Below, piece after piece: positions 44,693 through 53,321 of a DNA stretch of 64,000 bases; the first letter of the stretch is position 1; each line of letters opens with the position of its first letter. A program made the position numbers and the translations under genes. The notes below the pieces were generated by a model. The model was not told where the DNA came from. It saw only the letters and a list, made by a program, of their open reading frames with translations, and searched no databases. This DNA comes from Paludibacteraceae bacterium (GTDB taxonomy: Bacteria; Bacteroidota; Bacteroidia; Bacteroidales; Paludibacteraceae): assembly GCA_905234835.1 (NCBI GenBank), contig CAJOIZ010000001.1:62001-126000 (forward strand), written 5' to 3'.

Positions 44693-45685
44693 ATGTTATT
44701 ACAGGTCGATCTAACCCAACCCAAAGTCCTCCCAGCGGACTCGCTGAAACAAGCGACGCAGACAATGCTTTCGCAACTCCAATCCGACCCTGAGACGTTC
44801 TGGCACACCGCTCTGCAGAGCATGACAACGTTCGGGCTGAAAGTGCTTGCCGCCCTGCTTATTTATATAATAGGCAGCTGGCTCATCGGTCGAGTGAGGA
44901 AGATGCTCCAACGCTCCTTCAAGCGGCGTAACACAGACCGCGCCATCGCCTCGTTCACCACATCGGCAGTCAGTATATCGCTGACCGTTCTACTGATTAT
45001 CATTACCGTCAGCACGTTGGGGGTGGACACGACCTCGCTTGCTGCCTTGTTAGCCGCCGGCGGCATGGCTATCGGTATGGCGCTGTCGGGTACGGTGCAG
45101 AACTTCGCGGGCGGCATCATGCTCCTCGTCTTCAAGCCGTTCAAAGCAGGCGACTTCATCAATGCGCAGGGCATCAGCGGCACCGTGATGGAGGTCAACA
45201 TAACCGCGACTAAGGTTCTGACCACGGACAACCGCGTCGTCATCCTGCCTAACGGCGCGCTGTCGAACGGCACGATAGACAACTACTCCGCCCGCCCGCT
45301 ACGTCGCGTGGACTGGAGCGTGAGCGTGGCATACGGCAGCGATGCAGACGGGTGCAAACAGGCTATTCAGGAACTGCTTGCCGCCGACAAGCGCGTGCTG
45401 CAAGCCGATACGAATACGGACGAGCTATACAAAGAGTTTGACACTACGAAGTTCCAACTCGCCACTACCGGCTACAAGATGGATGCCATTCCTGCACCGT
45501 TTGTCGCCCTGAGTTCACTCAACCCGAGCGACATCACGTTCGTTGTCCGTGCATGGGTGAGAGCACAGGACTACTGGGATGTCTATTTCAGTATGAACCA
45601 GACGTTCTACACCGAACTACCCAAGCGCGGCTACCAGTTCGCATACCCGCACGTGGATGTCAATATGCTCAAAGAAGGGGCATAA
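44693..45685 (+). CDS. small-conductance mechanosensitive channel (MscS family)
   Basis: This 330-residue channel opens under membrane tension to release solutes during osmotic down-shock. TM segments are visible around 45-65 (GLKVLAALLIYIIGSWLIG), 85-105 and 110-135. The pore-lining TM3 is Gly/Ala rich (LAALLAAGGMAIGMALSGTVQNFAGGIMLL). The beta domain follows with FKAGDFINAQGISGTVMEVNITATKVLT, DNRVVILPNGALSNGTIDNYSARPLRRV, and the C-terminal vestibule domain. Length is near E. coli MscS plus a longer N-terminus. It lies 13 nt after the preceding gene. Confidence 0.94.
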   Translation: MLLQVDLTQPKVLPADSLKQATQTMLSQLQSDPETFWHTALQSMTTFGLKVLAALLIYIIGSWLIGRVRKMLQRSFKRRNTDRAIASFTTSAVSISLTVLLIIITVSTLGVDTTSLAALLAAGGMAIGMALSGTVQNFAGGIMLLVFKPFKAGDFINAQGISGTVMEVNITATKVLTTDNRVVILPNGALSNGTIDNYSARPLRRVDWSVSVAYGSDADGCKQAIQELLAADKRVLQADTNTDELYKEFDTTKFQLATTGYKMDAIPAPFVALSSLNPSDITFVVRAWVRAQDYWDVYFSMNQTFYTELPKRGYQFAYPHVDVNMLKEGA

Positions 45686-45789
45686 CCAACCGTTTGGCAC
45701 GCATTTTGCAGTCACTTTTTGGATCCCATATCTTATAAGGATATGGATTCCATTTCGGTACGCGATTCAGAAACAAGAACGACAAGACG

Positions 45790-47172
45790 ATGAAATACAG
45801 ACAGATGATGAGCGGAATGCTCGCTCTATTCCTTGTTTGCGCACAAGCGATTTCCGCCCAAGAGACGCAGACTTCCACAGGGTCCCAGCCCACGAAAGAC
45901 ATAAAACAACGACTGCAAGACGCGATGCAGCCGCAATACAACTCCACCCTTTCGCTATCGCTCAAGGAGGCGCAGCAATACGCCATCAAGCAGAACCGTT
46001 CGCTGCAGAACGCCTCATTGGCTGTGAAAGAAGCCCGCGCCCAACGCTGGCAGACCATCGCCTCAATGCTGCCCTCGCTTGACGCTTCGGGCACCTACAC
46101 CGATTACCTCGGCTACAGCGCGACGATGTCGATGGGAGGTCAGAATATAAAAATAACAATGCCCAATGTGGCCGCATTCAATCTGACGGCAGGCATCGGT
46201 GTGAACGGACAAGGAGTCATCGGTGTGCTGCTCAACAACATTGCCATTGACATGCAGGACATCAGCCGCGAAAAGACAGAGGACGAACTGCGCTCCAACG
46301 TCACGAAGAGCTATATGAGCGTTCTTGTACTCGAGGACATCATCCAACTGATGGACAGCAGCCTGAAGAACGTGCAGAAACTGGCAGCGCAGACGAAGAC
46401 AATGGCGGATGTAGGTGCAGTGGAACAGACACAGGCCGACCAGCTGACGGTTCGCGTCAACCAGCTGCAGAACAACCTTACCGCCAACAAGCGCAACCTG
46501 CAATTGGCGACGGATGCGCTGTGCGTGCTGCTGAATATGGACGCGCAGACACAACTGGTCCTGACTGACAAACTTGACCAGATACTCAATGCCGACGAGG
46601 TGCTATCCGCGCTTCTTACGCCTTTCCAAATCAACAACAACCACGACTACCAACTGCTCCGCAAGAACGTCGAACTGGCGCACCGCAACGTGGATATGGC
46701 AGCATGGGCATACGGTCCGACCCTGAGCCTTGCCTACCAGTACACCTACCAGCACTATTTCCAAGAGGGCGGTATGCGTATGACCCCTCCCAACCTGCTG
46801 CAGGTGTCGCTGAAAGTTCCCATCTTCTCAAGCGGCAAACGGGCAGCGGCAGTGGTGGAGAAACGTCTCGCCCTGCAAGAAGCGCAGAACACATTAGACG
46901 AGACGACCGACAATCTGTCCATCCAATATCGCAATCTGCGATACACGCTGGCGAACGCCTATGAGACGTATCTGACCGAGAAAGAGAACCTTGATGTGAC
47001 CCAACGGGTGTTCGCAAGCACCACCAATAAATACAATTGGGGCGCAGCATCCTCATTAGAACTGACCAACGCCAGCAACGACCTTATCACGGCACAGTCG
47101 TCCTACGTGCAAGCCGTGCTGCAAATGGTGGAAGCCCAAGTCGAATTAGAGAAATTCTTGAACAACAACTGA
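45790..47172 (+). CDS. TolC-family outer-membrane efflux channel
   Basis: This 460-residue protein has a signal peptide (MSGMLALFLVCAQAISA) and two OEP repeats. Landmarks include LSLSLKEAQQYAIKQNRSLQNASLAVKEARAQ, IQLMDSSLKNVQKLAAQTKTMADVGAVEQTQADQLTV, and a second repeat NVELAHRNVDMAAWAYGPTLSLAYQY. It ends with the coiled-coil LELTNASNDLITAQSSYVQAVLQMVEAQVELEKF. It forms the outer-membrane exit duct of the tripartite pump whose adaptor and RND genes follow within 25 nt. A short CCATATC/GATATGG hairpin lies in the leader at about 45726-45746. Confidence 0.93.
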   Translation: MKYRQMMSGMLALFLVCAQAISAQETQTSTGSQPTKDIKQRLQDAMQPQYNSTLSLSLKEAQQYAIKQNRSLQNASLAVKEARAQRWQTIASMLPSLDASGTYTDYLGYSATMSMGGQNIKITMPNVAAFNLTAGIGVNGQGVIGVLLNNIAIDMQDISREKTEDELRSNVTKSYMSVLVLEDIIQLMDSSLKNVQKLAAQTKTMADVGAVEQTQADQLTVRVNQLQNNLTANKRNLQLATDALCVLLNMDAQTQLVLTDKLDQILNADEVLSALLTPFQINNNHDYQLLRKNVELAHRNVDMAAWAYGPTLSLAYQYTYQHYFQEGGMRMTPPNLLQVSLKVPIFSSGKRAAAVVEKRLALQEAQNTLDETTDNLSIQYRNLRYTLANAYETYLTEKENLDVTQRVFASTTNKYNWGAASSLELTNASNDLITAQSSYVQAVLQMVEAQVELEKFLNNN

Positions 47173-47173
47173 T

Positions 47174-48202
47174 ATGAAACATGCCTTTCTAATGGCACTT
47201 GCCGCCTTGTGCGCAGTGAGTTGCACCCAACAAAAAACCGAAACCAAAACACCTGCCACTTCCGCTGAACAAGCAGAAGAACGTGTGGAACAGGTCCGCA
47301 CAACCGTTCTTCACCCCGTGGAGATAGAGCGCGAGATCAGCCTTTCGACCAACCTGCAGGGCTATCTGTCGCAGAATGTCGCCCCATCGCTGACGGGCAG
47401 GATAGAACATATCTACGTGGAGATTGGCGACAAAGTGGCAGCTGGCGCCAACCTGGTACGTATGGACCAGACTCAGTACCGCACCGCCAAAGTGGCGATG
47501 ACCAACCTCGAGACGGAGATGTTCCGTATGGACCAGTTGATCAAGACCGGTTCGGTCAGCCAGCAACAGTACGACCAAGTGAAGGCACAGTATGACCAAG
47601 CCAAAGAGAACCTGGACTTCCTGCAAACCAACACGTTCGTGACCGCCCCCTTTGCCGGAGTCATCTCCGCCAAGACCTATGAGGACGGCGAACTCTATGC
47701 AGGACAGCCCATCCTCGTGCTGACCCAAATCAACCGTCTAAAAGCCCTTGTCGCCATTCCCGAGACGTACTTCCCGCGTATCAAGGCAGGTATGCGGCTG
47801 ACTCTTACTTCCGAGATTTACCCCGACCGTACATTCCCCGCTACCATCGAAACCGTCTATCCCACTGTGGATGCCGCTTCGCATACGTTCCAAGTGAAGG
47901 TGCAGATACCCAACGACCAACAGTTGCTGCGTCCCGGCATGTACGTCACCACCACCATCGGACTGGGCAAGGAGAACACCATTGTGGCTCCCTATCAAGC
48001 AGTTGAGAAACTGGTTGGCGCCAACGACCGATATATCTTCCTTGCGGAAAACGGCCGCGCCAAACGTGTCGCAGTCACCCTCGGACAGCGCTTCGACCAG
48101 AACATCGAAATCATCTCCGATGAGATACACGACGGTGTGGAGATGGTCACTACCGGCCAACACAAACTGGTGGACGGCGTGAAAATCAACGTAGTAGATT
48201 AA
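47174..48202 (+). CDS. RND efflux periplasmic adaptor (membrane fusion lipoprotein)
   Basis: This 342-residue adaptor has a lipoprotein signal (LMALAALCAVSCTQQK). The HlyD/MFP order is a lipoyl half (IEHIYVEIGDKVAAGANLVRMD), a helical hairpin (TNLETEMFRMDQLIKTGSVSQQQYDQVKAQYDQAKENLDF), a second lipoyl half (FVTAPFAGVISAKTYEDGEL), and a beta-barrel (LVAIPETYFPRIKAGMRLTL). It links the RND pump in the inner membrane to the TolC-type channel. It starts 2 nt after the TolC gene and ends 21 nt before the RND gene. Substrate is unknown. Confidence 0.94.
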   Translation: MKHAFLMALAALCAVSCTQQKTETKTPATSAEQAEERVEQVRTTVLHPVEIEREISLSTNLQGYLSQNVAPSLTGRIEHIYVEIGDKVAAGANLVRMDQTQYRTAKVAMTNLETEMFRMDQLIKTGSVSQQQYDQVKAQYDQAKENLDFLQTNTFVTAPFAGVISAKTYEDGELYAGQPILVLTQINRLKALVAIPETYFPRIKAGMRLTLTSEIYPDRTFPATIETVYPTVDAASHTFQVKVQIPNDQQLLRPGMYVTTTIGLGKENTIVAPYQAVEKLVGANDRYIFLAENGRAKRVAVTLGQRFDQNIEIISDEIHDGVEMVTTGQHKLVDGVKINVVD

Positions 48203-48223
48203 GGAATAAGGAATAAAGCAACC

Positions 48224-51200
48224 ATGGCAATCTACAAAACAGCTATCGAGAAACCGGTTACCACCGCCCTTATCTTCGTGGCGGTCATCGTGATCGGCAT
48301 ATTCAGTTTTCTGCGCCTTCCTATCGACCAGTTCCCCGAGATGGACCCGCCTTACATCACGGTGATGACCACCTATCCGGGCGCGTCGGCTTCGGAGATG
48401 GAGACGAACGTGACCAAGATAATGGAGAACGCCCTCACCTCGGTGGACCACCTCAAGCATATCACCTCCCAGTCAAAGGACAACCTCTCGATGGTGGTTC
48501 TGGAGCTCGAATGGGGCAGCAACATGGACGAAGCGGTGAACGACGTGCGGTCGTTCGTGGACATGACCAAGAACAACCTGCCCGACAACTGCGGCACGCC
48601 GATGATCTTCAAGCTCTCCACGTCGAGTATGCCCATCTGCCAGTACTCCATTACGGCGGACGAGACCTACGCAGGATTAGACAAGATACTGAACGACGAG
48701 GTCATTCCGCAGCTTAACCACATAGACGGTATCGGCAATATCTCGCTCTCAGGCGCGCCTGACCGGTACGTGTATATCAACATCGACCAGCAGAAACTGG
48801 ACGCCTACGGCCTGACCCTTGAGCAGGTGGGACAAGTAGTTTCCGCCAACAACCTCAACCTCTCGTCGGGCACTGTGAAGATGCCCACGGAGCAGTACCA
48901 AATGCAGGTCCGCAGCGAGTACATCGAGTCATCAGAGATTGAGAACCTGATGGTAACGATGACCCCGCAGGGACAGCAGGTGTTCATACGCGACATAGCG
49001 ACCGTGAAGGACACCATCAAGGACCTGTCGCTGGATGAGAAGACCAACGGGCGCGAAGCCGTGCGCCTTATCATAGCCAAACAGACGGGTGCCAACACCG
49101 TACAGGTATGCCGCGACGTGCGTAAGGAACTGGCGCTCATCCGGCAGCAACTGCCGTCCGACGTGAAAATCGAGAAAATCTACGACTCGTCGGAAAACAT
49201 ACAGAACAGTATCAACTCCTTAGAAGAGTCGGTGATATACGCCCTGCTGTTCGTCGTGCTGGTCGTCCTGTTCTTCCTCGGCAAGTGGCGCGCCACCATC
49301 ATCATCGGCATTACCATTCCTATCGCCCTAATTGTGGCGTTCATCTACCTCGGTGTGGCGGACTCGTCCATCAACATCATCTCGCTCTGCTCGCTGACCA
49401 TTGCTATCGGTATGGTGGTGGATGACGCGATTGTGGTTCTAGAGAACATAACTCGGCACGTGGAGCGCGGCGAGGATCCGCACGAGGCGGCCATCTATGC
49501 CACCAACGAGGTGTGGGTCAGCGTTATAGCCACCACCCTTGTGCTGGTGGCAGTGTTCGTGCCGCTGACGATGCTCAACGGTATGGCAGGTATCATGTTC
49601 CACGAACTGGGCTGGATTGTGACGGTGGTATGCTGTACCTCGACGGCGGTTGCCATCACACTGACCCCGATGCTCTGTTCCAAACTACTGAAAGCCAAGA
49701 AAGTGCATGTTGACAAGGACGGCAATCTGGTGGAAGACGAGAAGGACAAACACTCGTGGTACGACCGCACCGTGGTGCGAATGTTGGATATCATCGATGG
49801 CTACTATGAGCGTTCGCTCGGCTGGTGTCTGCGCCACAAGTTCGTAACCATCCTATTTATCGCTGCTATTTTCGGTCTGTCGCTCATACCGTTTATGACC
49901 GGCAAGATCGGTACGGACTTTATGCAACAGCAGGACAACGGCCGCTTGAGTGTAACCATCAAACTACAGCGCGGCACGCGTATTGAAGAGACGCTGAAGA
50001 CCGCCCGCCAGCTGGAGAAACGCTTTATGACGCTTGTGCCGGAGATTGAGTTGATCAACACATCCGCCGGCAGCAACGACGACGCCACCATCGCGGCGAT
50101 GTTCTCCTCCACGATGAACAACAAAATCAGCATGACCGTCCGTCTGCCCAAGAAATGGGAGCGCGACCGCAGCATCTGGGCTATCGCCGAGGTTCTGCGT
50201 CAGGAGATGGCCAAGTATCCGGAAATCATCGAATACCAATGCAATGTTTCGAGCGGAGGCCCCGGCGGCGGTGGCAACACAGTCGATCTGGAAATCTACG
50301 GTTACGACTTCGACAAGACCTCCCAGCTCGCCGAAGAGGCGCGCCGCCTGATCAAGACGCTACCCGGTGCGCGTGACGTGAACATCAGCCGCGAGGACGA
50401 CCGTCCCGACATCAAGATCACCGTGGACAAGGAAAAAGCCTCCCGCTTAGGACTGACATCTGCAACCATATCGACCTACCTGCGCAACCGCGTGGCGGGC
50501 ATGTCGTGCGGCTACCTCAAGGATGATGGGTCGGAATACGACATCGTGGTCCGCTTAGAAGAGGAAGACCGCAACAGTATCAGTGACATTATGGATCTGA
50601 GCATCCCTACTGCCACAGGCAAGAGCGTCAAACTGAGCGAGGTAGCTGAAGTGGGCGAGTACTGGGCACCGCCTACCATCGAGCGAAAGGCGCGCCAACG
50701 TATCGTCACCGTCAAAGTGACCCCATATAACACCACCCTCGGTGAACTGGCGCAAGCCGTCAAGAGCGAGGTTGTCCCCCGATTGGATCTGCCCGTGGGC
50801 TACTCCACCCATATAGGCGGCAACTACGAGACACAGCAGGACACGTTCGGTGATATGGTCCTGCTCGGACTGCTGATTATCCTGCTGGTTTATATCACGA
50901 TGGCTTCGCAGTTCGAGTCACTCCTTCTGCCGTTCATTATCATTCTGACTATCTTCCCTGCCTTTACGGGTGTGATTCTGGCATTGTGGGTGACCGGCCG
51001 CTCATTAGACATGATTGGTGCGTTAGGTATTGTGCTACTCGTCGGCATTGTGGTGAAGAACGGTATCGTGCTGGTCGATTACATCAACCTAATGCGCGAA
51101 CGAGGCTATGAGCTCAACGAGGCAATCACGATGTCCGGACGCAGCCGTATTCGACCCATTCTGATGACGGCGTTCACCACCGTACTCGGTATGGTGCCGA

Positions 51201-51406
51201 TGGCAGTCAGTGCTGGCGAAGGCGCAGAGATGTGGCAACCGTTAGGCATCGTGGTTATCGGCGGATTGAGCGTCAGCACGTTCCTCACGCTGTACCTCGT
51301 GCCTGTCCTCTACGGTTCGATGACACGCCACGGAGACCGCAACAAGTTGGAACAACTGCGCAAGAAATTCATCTTTATGGACATCAAAGTGAAAGACAAA
51401 CAATAA
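48224..51406 (+). CDS. RND-family multidrug efflux permease (AcrB/MexB-like)
   Basis: This 1060-residue inner-membrane proton-driven transporter starts with AIEKPVTTALIFVAVIVIGIFSFLRLPIDQFPEMDPPYITV, followed by YPGASASEMETNVTKIMENAL. The TM4 proton-relay Asp pair is in IAIGMVVDDAIVVLENITRHVERG. The TM10 Lys is in VGIVVKNGIVLVDYINLMRERG, and RIRPILMTAFTTVLGMVPMA is also present. An acidic cytosolic linker lies between the halves (KVHVDKDGNLVEDEKDKHSW). It belongs to the HAE1 drug-export group rather than the heavy-metal group. It is the third gene of the pump operon. Confidence 0.95.
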   Translation: MAIYKTAIEKPVTTALIFVAVIVIGIFSFLRLPIDQFPEMDPPYITVMTTYPGASASEMETNVTKIMENALTSVDHLKHITSQSKDNLSMVVLELEWGSNMDEAVNDVRSFVDMTKNNLPDNCGTPMIFKLSTSSMPICQYSITADETYAGLDKILNDEVIPQLNHIDGIGNISLSGAPDRYVYINIDQQKLDAYGLTLEQVGQVVSANNLNLSSGTVKMPTEQYQMQVRSEYIESSEIENLMVTMTPQGQQVFIRDIATVKDTIKDLSLDEKTNGREAVRLIIAKQTGANTVQVCRDVRKELALIRQQLPSDVKIEKIYDSSENIQNSINSLEESVIYALLFVVLVVLFFLGKWRATIIIGITIPIALIVAFIYLGVADSSINIISLCSLTIAIGMVVDDAIVVLENITRHVERGEDPHEAAIYATNEVWVSVIATTLVLVAVFVPLTMLNGMAGIMFHELGWIVTVVCCTSTAVAITLTPMLCSKLLKAKKVHVDKDGNLVEDEKDKHSWYDRTVVRMLDIIDGYYERSLGWCLRHKFVTILFIAAIFGLSLIPFMTGKIGTDFMQQQDNGRLSVTIKLQRGTRIEETLKTARQLEKRFMTLVPEIELINTSAGSNDDATIAAMFSSTMNNKISMTVRLPKKWERDRSIWAIAEVLRQEMAKYPEIIEYQCNVSSGGPGGGGNTVDLEIYGYDFDKTSQLAEEARRLIKTLPGARDVNISREDDRPDIKITVDKEKASRLGLTSATISTYLRNRVAGMSCGYLKDDGSEYDIVVRLEEEDRNSISDIMDLSIPTATGKSVKLSEVAEVGEYWAPPTIERKARQRIVTVKVTPYNTTLGELAQAVKSEVVPRLDLPVGYSTHIGGNYETQQDTFGDMVLLGLLIILLVYITMASQFESLLLPFIIILTIFPAFTGVILALWVTGRSLDMIGALGIVLLVGIVVKNGIVLVDYINLMRERGYELNEAITMSGRSRIRPILMTAFTTVLGMVPMAVSAGEGAEMWQPLGIVVIGGLSVSTFLTLYLVPVLYGSMTRHGDRNKLEQLRKKFIFMDIKVKDKQ

Positions 51407-51418
51407 GACGACGAGGCA

Positions 51419-51712
51419 ATGAAAAGCGTAATGATAGTTTACAACCAAGCCAACACGGAGCGTGTGGAATATATGCTGGACGTGTTGGGGATTAAGGGTT
51501 TTACCCTGTTCGAGCAGGTGCAGGGACGCGGCACGAACGGCGGCGAGCCCCGTCGCGGCACACATACCTGGCCGGAGATGAACTCCGCCATCATCACGGT
51601 TGTTGAGGACAACCAAGCCGCCCCTCTGCTGCAGGCGGTGCGCCAATTAGACGCACGTAACCCCGAAGTGGGCGTCAGGGCTTTCCTGTGGAACATCGAA
51701 CAGACGGTATGA
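51419..51712 (+). CDS. small P-II-like (GlnB-fold) protein in the RND operon
   Basis: This 97-residue protein resembles the P-II/CutA-like ferredoxin fold: KSVMIVYNQANTERVEYMLDVLGIKGFTLFEQVQGRG at the N-terminus, AIITVVEDNQAAPLLQAVRQL in the middle, and a final strand VRAFLWNIEQTV. The loop GRGTNGGEPRRGTHTWPEMN takes the place of the P-II T-loop but lacks the modified Tyr. Similar small proteins follow RND pump genes in other Bacteroidetes, and DUF3240 does so in metal pumps. It lies 12 nt after the permease and overlaps the lipid kinase ATG. It may regulate or sense substrate for the pump; that is inference. Confidence 0.65.
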   Translation: MKSVMIVYNQANTERVEYMLDVLGIKGFTLFEQVQGRGTNGGEPRRGTHTWPEMNSAIITVVEDNQAAPLLQAVRQLDARNPEVGVRAFLWNIEQTV

Positions 51713-52647
51713 ACAACCTGCACGTCATCATCAACCCCTACTCGGGCAAGCGCGCCCTATTGAGGCAGCGTTACTATCTCTTCCGGCTACTCAAAGAGCG
51801 GAACGAACCGTACCAGTACTACGTGACAGCCTACGCCGGTCACGCCACCGAGATGGCCCGCGACATCGTGGAGAACGGTGGCAGACGGATACTCATCCTC
51901 GGTGGGGACGGCACACTGAGCGAAGCCATCAATGGCATTATGTCCGCCCGCCTGTCCGATGAGGAAAGGCAGAAGGTGCAGGTCGGCATTATGCCCCGAG
52001 GAACAGGCAACGACTTCGGGCGTTTTTGGCATCTCGACCGCAACTACCGCAGATCCCTCGACCTTTTCTTCAATGGCACACCCCACCCTATTGACATCGG
52101 CTGTCTGACGTTCTTGCGCAACGGCGAGGAACACCGCCGTTACTTTGTCAATTCGCTTGGTTTCGGCGTGGATCCGCTCACGTGTCTCTATGCCGACCGG
52201 CTCAAACCGTATATTGGCTCCCACCACATCAATTACCTCTTCGGTCTGCTCCGCGCATTAGGGAAGCAAGCCCCTATCCCGATGACCGTTTCGGTGGATG
52301 GCAAGCCGCTGCCCGTCAGCGGGCTTTACACTATGAGCATCGGCAACGGTCCATATTCAGGCGGCGGCATACGCCAGAACCCGACCGCCGATCCGAGAGA
52401 CGGTGTGCTGAACGGGATGTTCCTTGAGAAACCCACCTTTCGGCAGATTATGCAGGCTCTGCCCCGTCTGTTTGACGGTCGCCTGACCGCTATTGACTTC
52501 GTACACAGCCTCGAGGGGAAGGAAGTGCGCATCGGGACCGACCGTCATCTAATGATTGAAGCGGACGGTATCCTGCTCCACTTCACAGGTTCGTGTACCA
52601 TCCGATGCCTGCACCACGCGATTCAGTTTGTCGCACCCGAACCATGA
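51709..52647 (+). CDS. diacylglycerol/lipid kinase (DagK/YegS family)
   Basis: The protein has about 312 residues from ATG 51709, which overlaps the previous stop as ATGA. It contains the kinase signatures HVIINPYSGK, ILILGGDGTLSEAINGIMS and GIMPRGTGNDFGRFW. FFNGTPHPIDIGCLTF, NSLGFGVDPL and a C-terminal MFLEKPTFRQIMQALPRLFDG block follow. Enzymes of the family phosphorylate diacylglycerol or another lipid at the membrane face, using ATP. The frame from 51688 would add seven residues and lacks support. It may share the RND transcript; functional linkage to efflux is not evident. Confidence 0.9.
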   Translation: MNNLHVIINPYSGKRALLRQRYYLFRLLKERNEPYQYYVTAYAGHATEMARDIVENGGRRILILGGDGTLSEAINGIMSARLSDEERQKVQVGIMPRGTGNDFGRFWHLDRNYRRSLDLFFNGTPHPIDIGCLTFLRNGEEHRRYFVNSLGFGVDPLTCLYADRLKPYIGSHHINYLFGLLRALGKQAPIPMTVSVDGKPLPVSGLYTMSIGNGPYSGGGIRQNPTADPRDGVLNGMFLEKPTFRQIMQALPRLFDGRLTAIDFVHSLEGKEVRIGTDRHLMIEADGILLHFTGSCTIRCLHHAIQFVAPEP

Positions 52648-53321
52648 AAAAGGTTGTCATCTTTGACTTAGACGGCACGCTTCTTAATACGATAGCCGAC
52701 CTCGGTGCGGCGTGCAACCACGCCCTTGCTTGCTGTGGTCTGCCTACACACGCACCTGAAGAGTACCCGCGATTAGTAGGTAACGGCATCAACCGCCTGA
52801 TTGAGCGCGCCCTGCCCGAAGAATACGCTACCTTGGACGAAGAGGAACGGACGCGGCAGGTGATGCGTGTCCGCCAGGAGTTCGTGCCTTATTACAACGC
52901 GCATAATTGCGACCTGACTCACCCCTACGAGGGCATCATCGGTGTATTGGAAACGCTGAAAGAGAGAGGTGTCCTCCTTGCTGTCGCCAGCAACAAGTAC
53001 CACGAAGCCACCGTGCAGATTGTGCGCCACTTCTTTGGCAACACGTTCGATGTCGTACTCGGCGAACGGGAGGGTGTCCCACGAAAACCTGACCCGCAGA
53101 TTGTTCGCGACATACTACAGGCTGTCGGTGTTCAGAAAAGCGGAGCAAAGGAACAAACACTGTACGTCGGTGACAGCCTTGTGGATATTGAGACTGCCCA
53201 GCGCGCCGGAGTACCTGTCGCCGCTTGCTCATGGGGATTCGTCTCATGGGAAGAACTGACAGCAGCCAGCCCGGATTTCATCATTGACCGCCCTCAGGAG
53301 ATTATTGCCCTGACCGAATAA
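52644..53321 (+). CDS. gph: HAD hydrolase, phosphoglycolate phosphatase-like
   Basis: The protein has about 225 residues from ATG 52644, coupled to the kinase stop (ATGA). HAD motifs are all present: motif I VVIFDLDGTLLNTIADLG, motif II LLAVASNKYH, motif III Lys in PRKPDPQIVRDIL, and motif IV LYVGDSLVDIETAQRAG. The cap insertion has HALACCGLPTHAPEEYPRLVGNGINRLIERAL, as in Gph/PGPase. It dephosphorylates 2-phosphoglycolate or another small phosphate ester in the cytoplasm. Its end overlaps the convergent DUF5103 gene by 20 nt. Confidence 0.88.
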   Translation: MKKVVIFDLDGTLLNTIADLGAACNHALACCGLPTHAPEEYPRLVGNGINRLIERALPEEYATLDEEERTRQVMRVRQEFVPYYNAHNCDLTHPYEGIIGVLETLKERGVLLAVASNKYHEATVQIVRHFFGNTFDVVLGEREGVPRKPDPQIVRDILQAVGVQKSGAKEQTLYVGDSLVDIETAQRAGVPVAACSWGFVSWEELTAASPDFIIDRPQEIIALTE

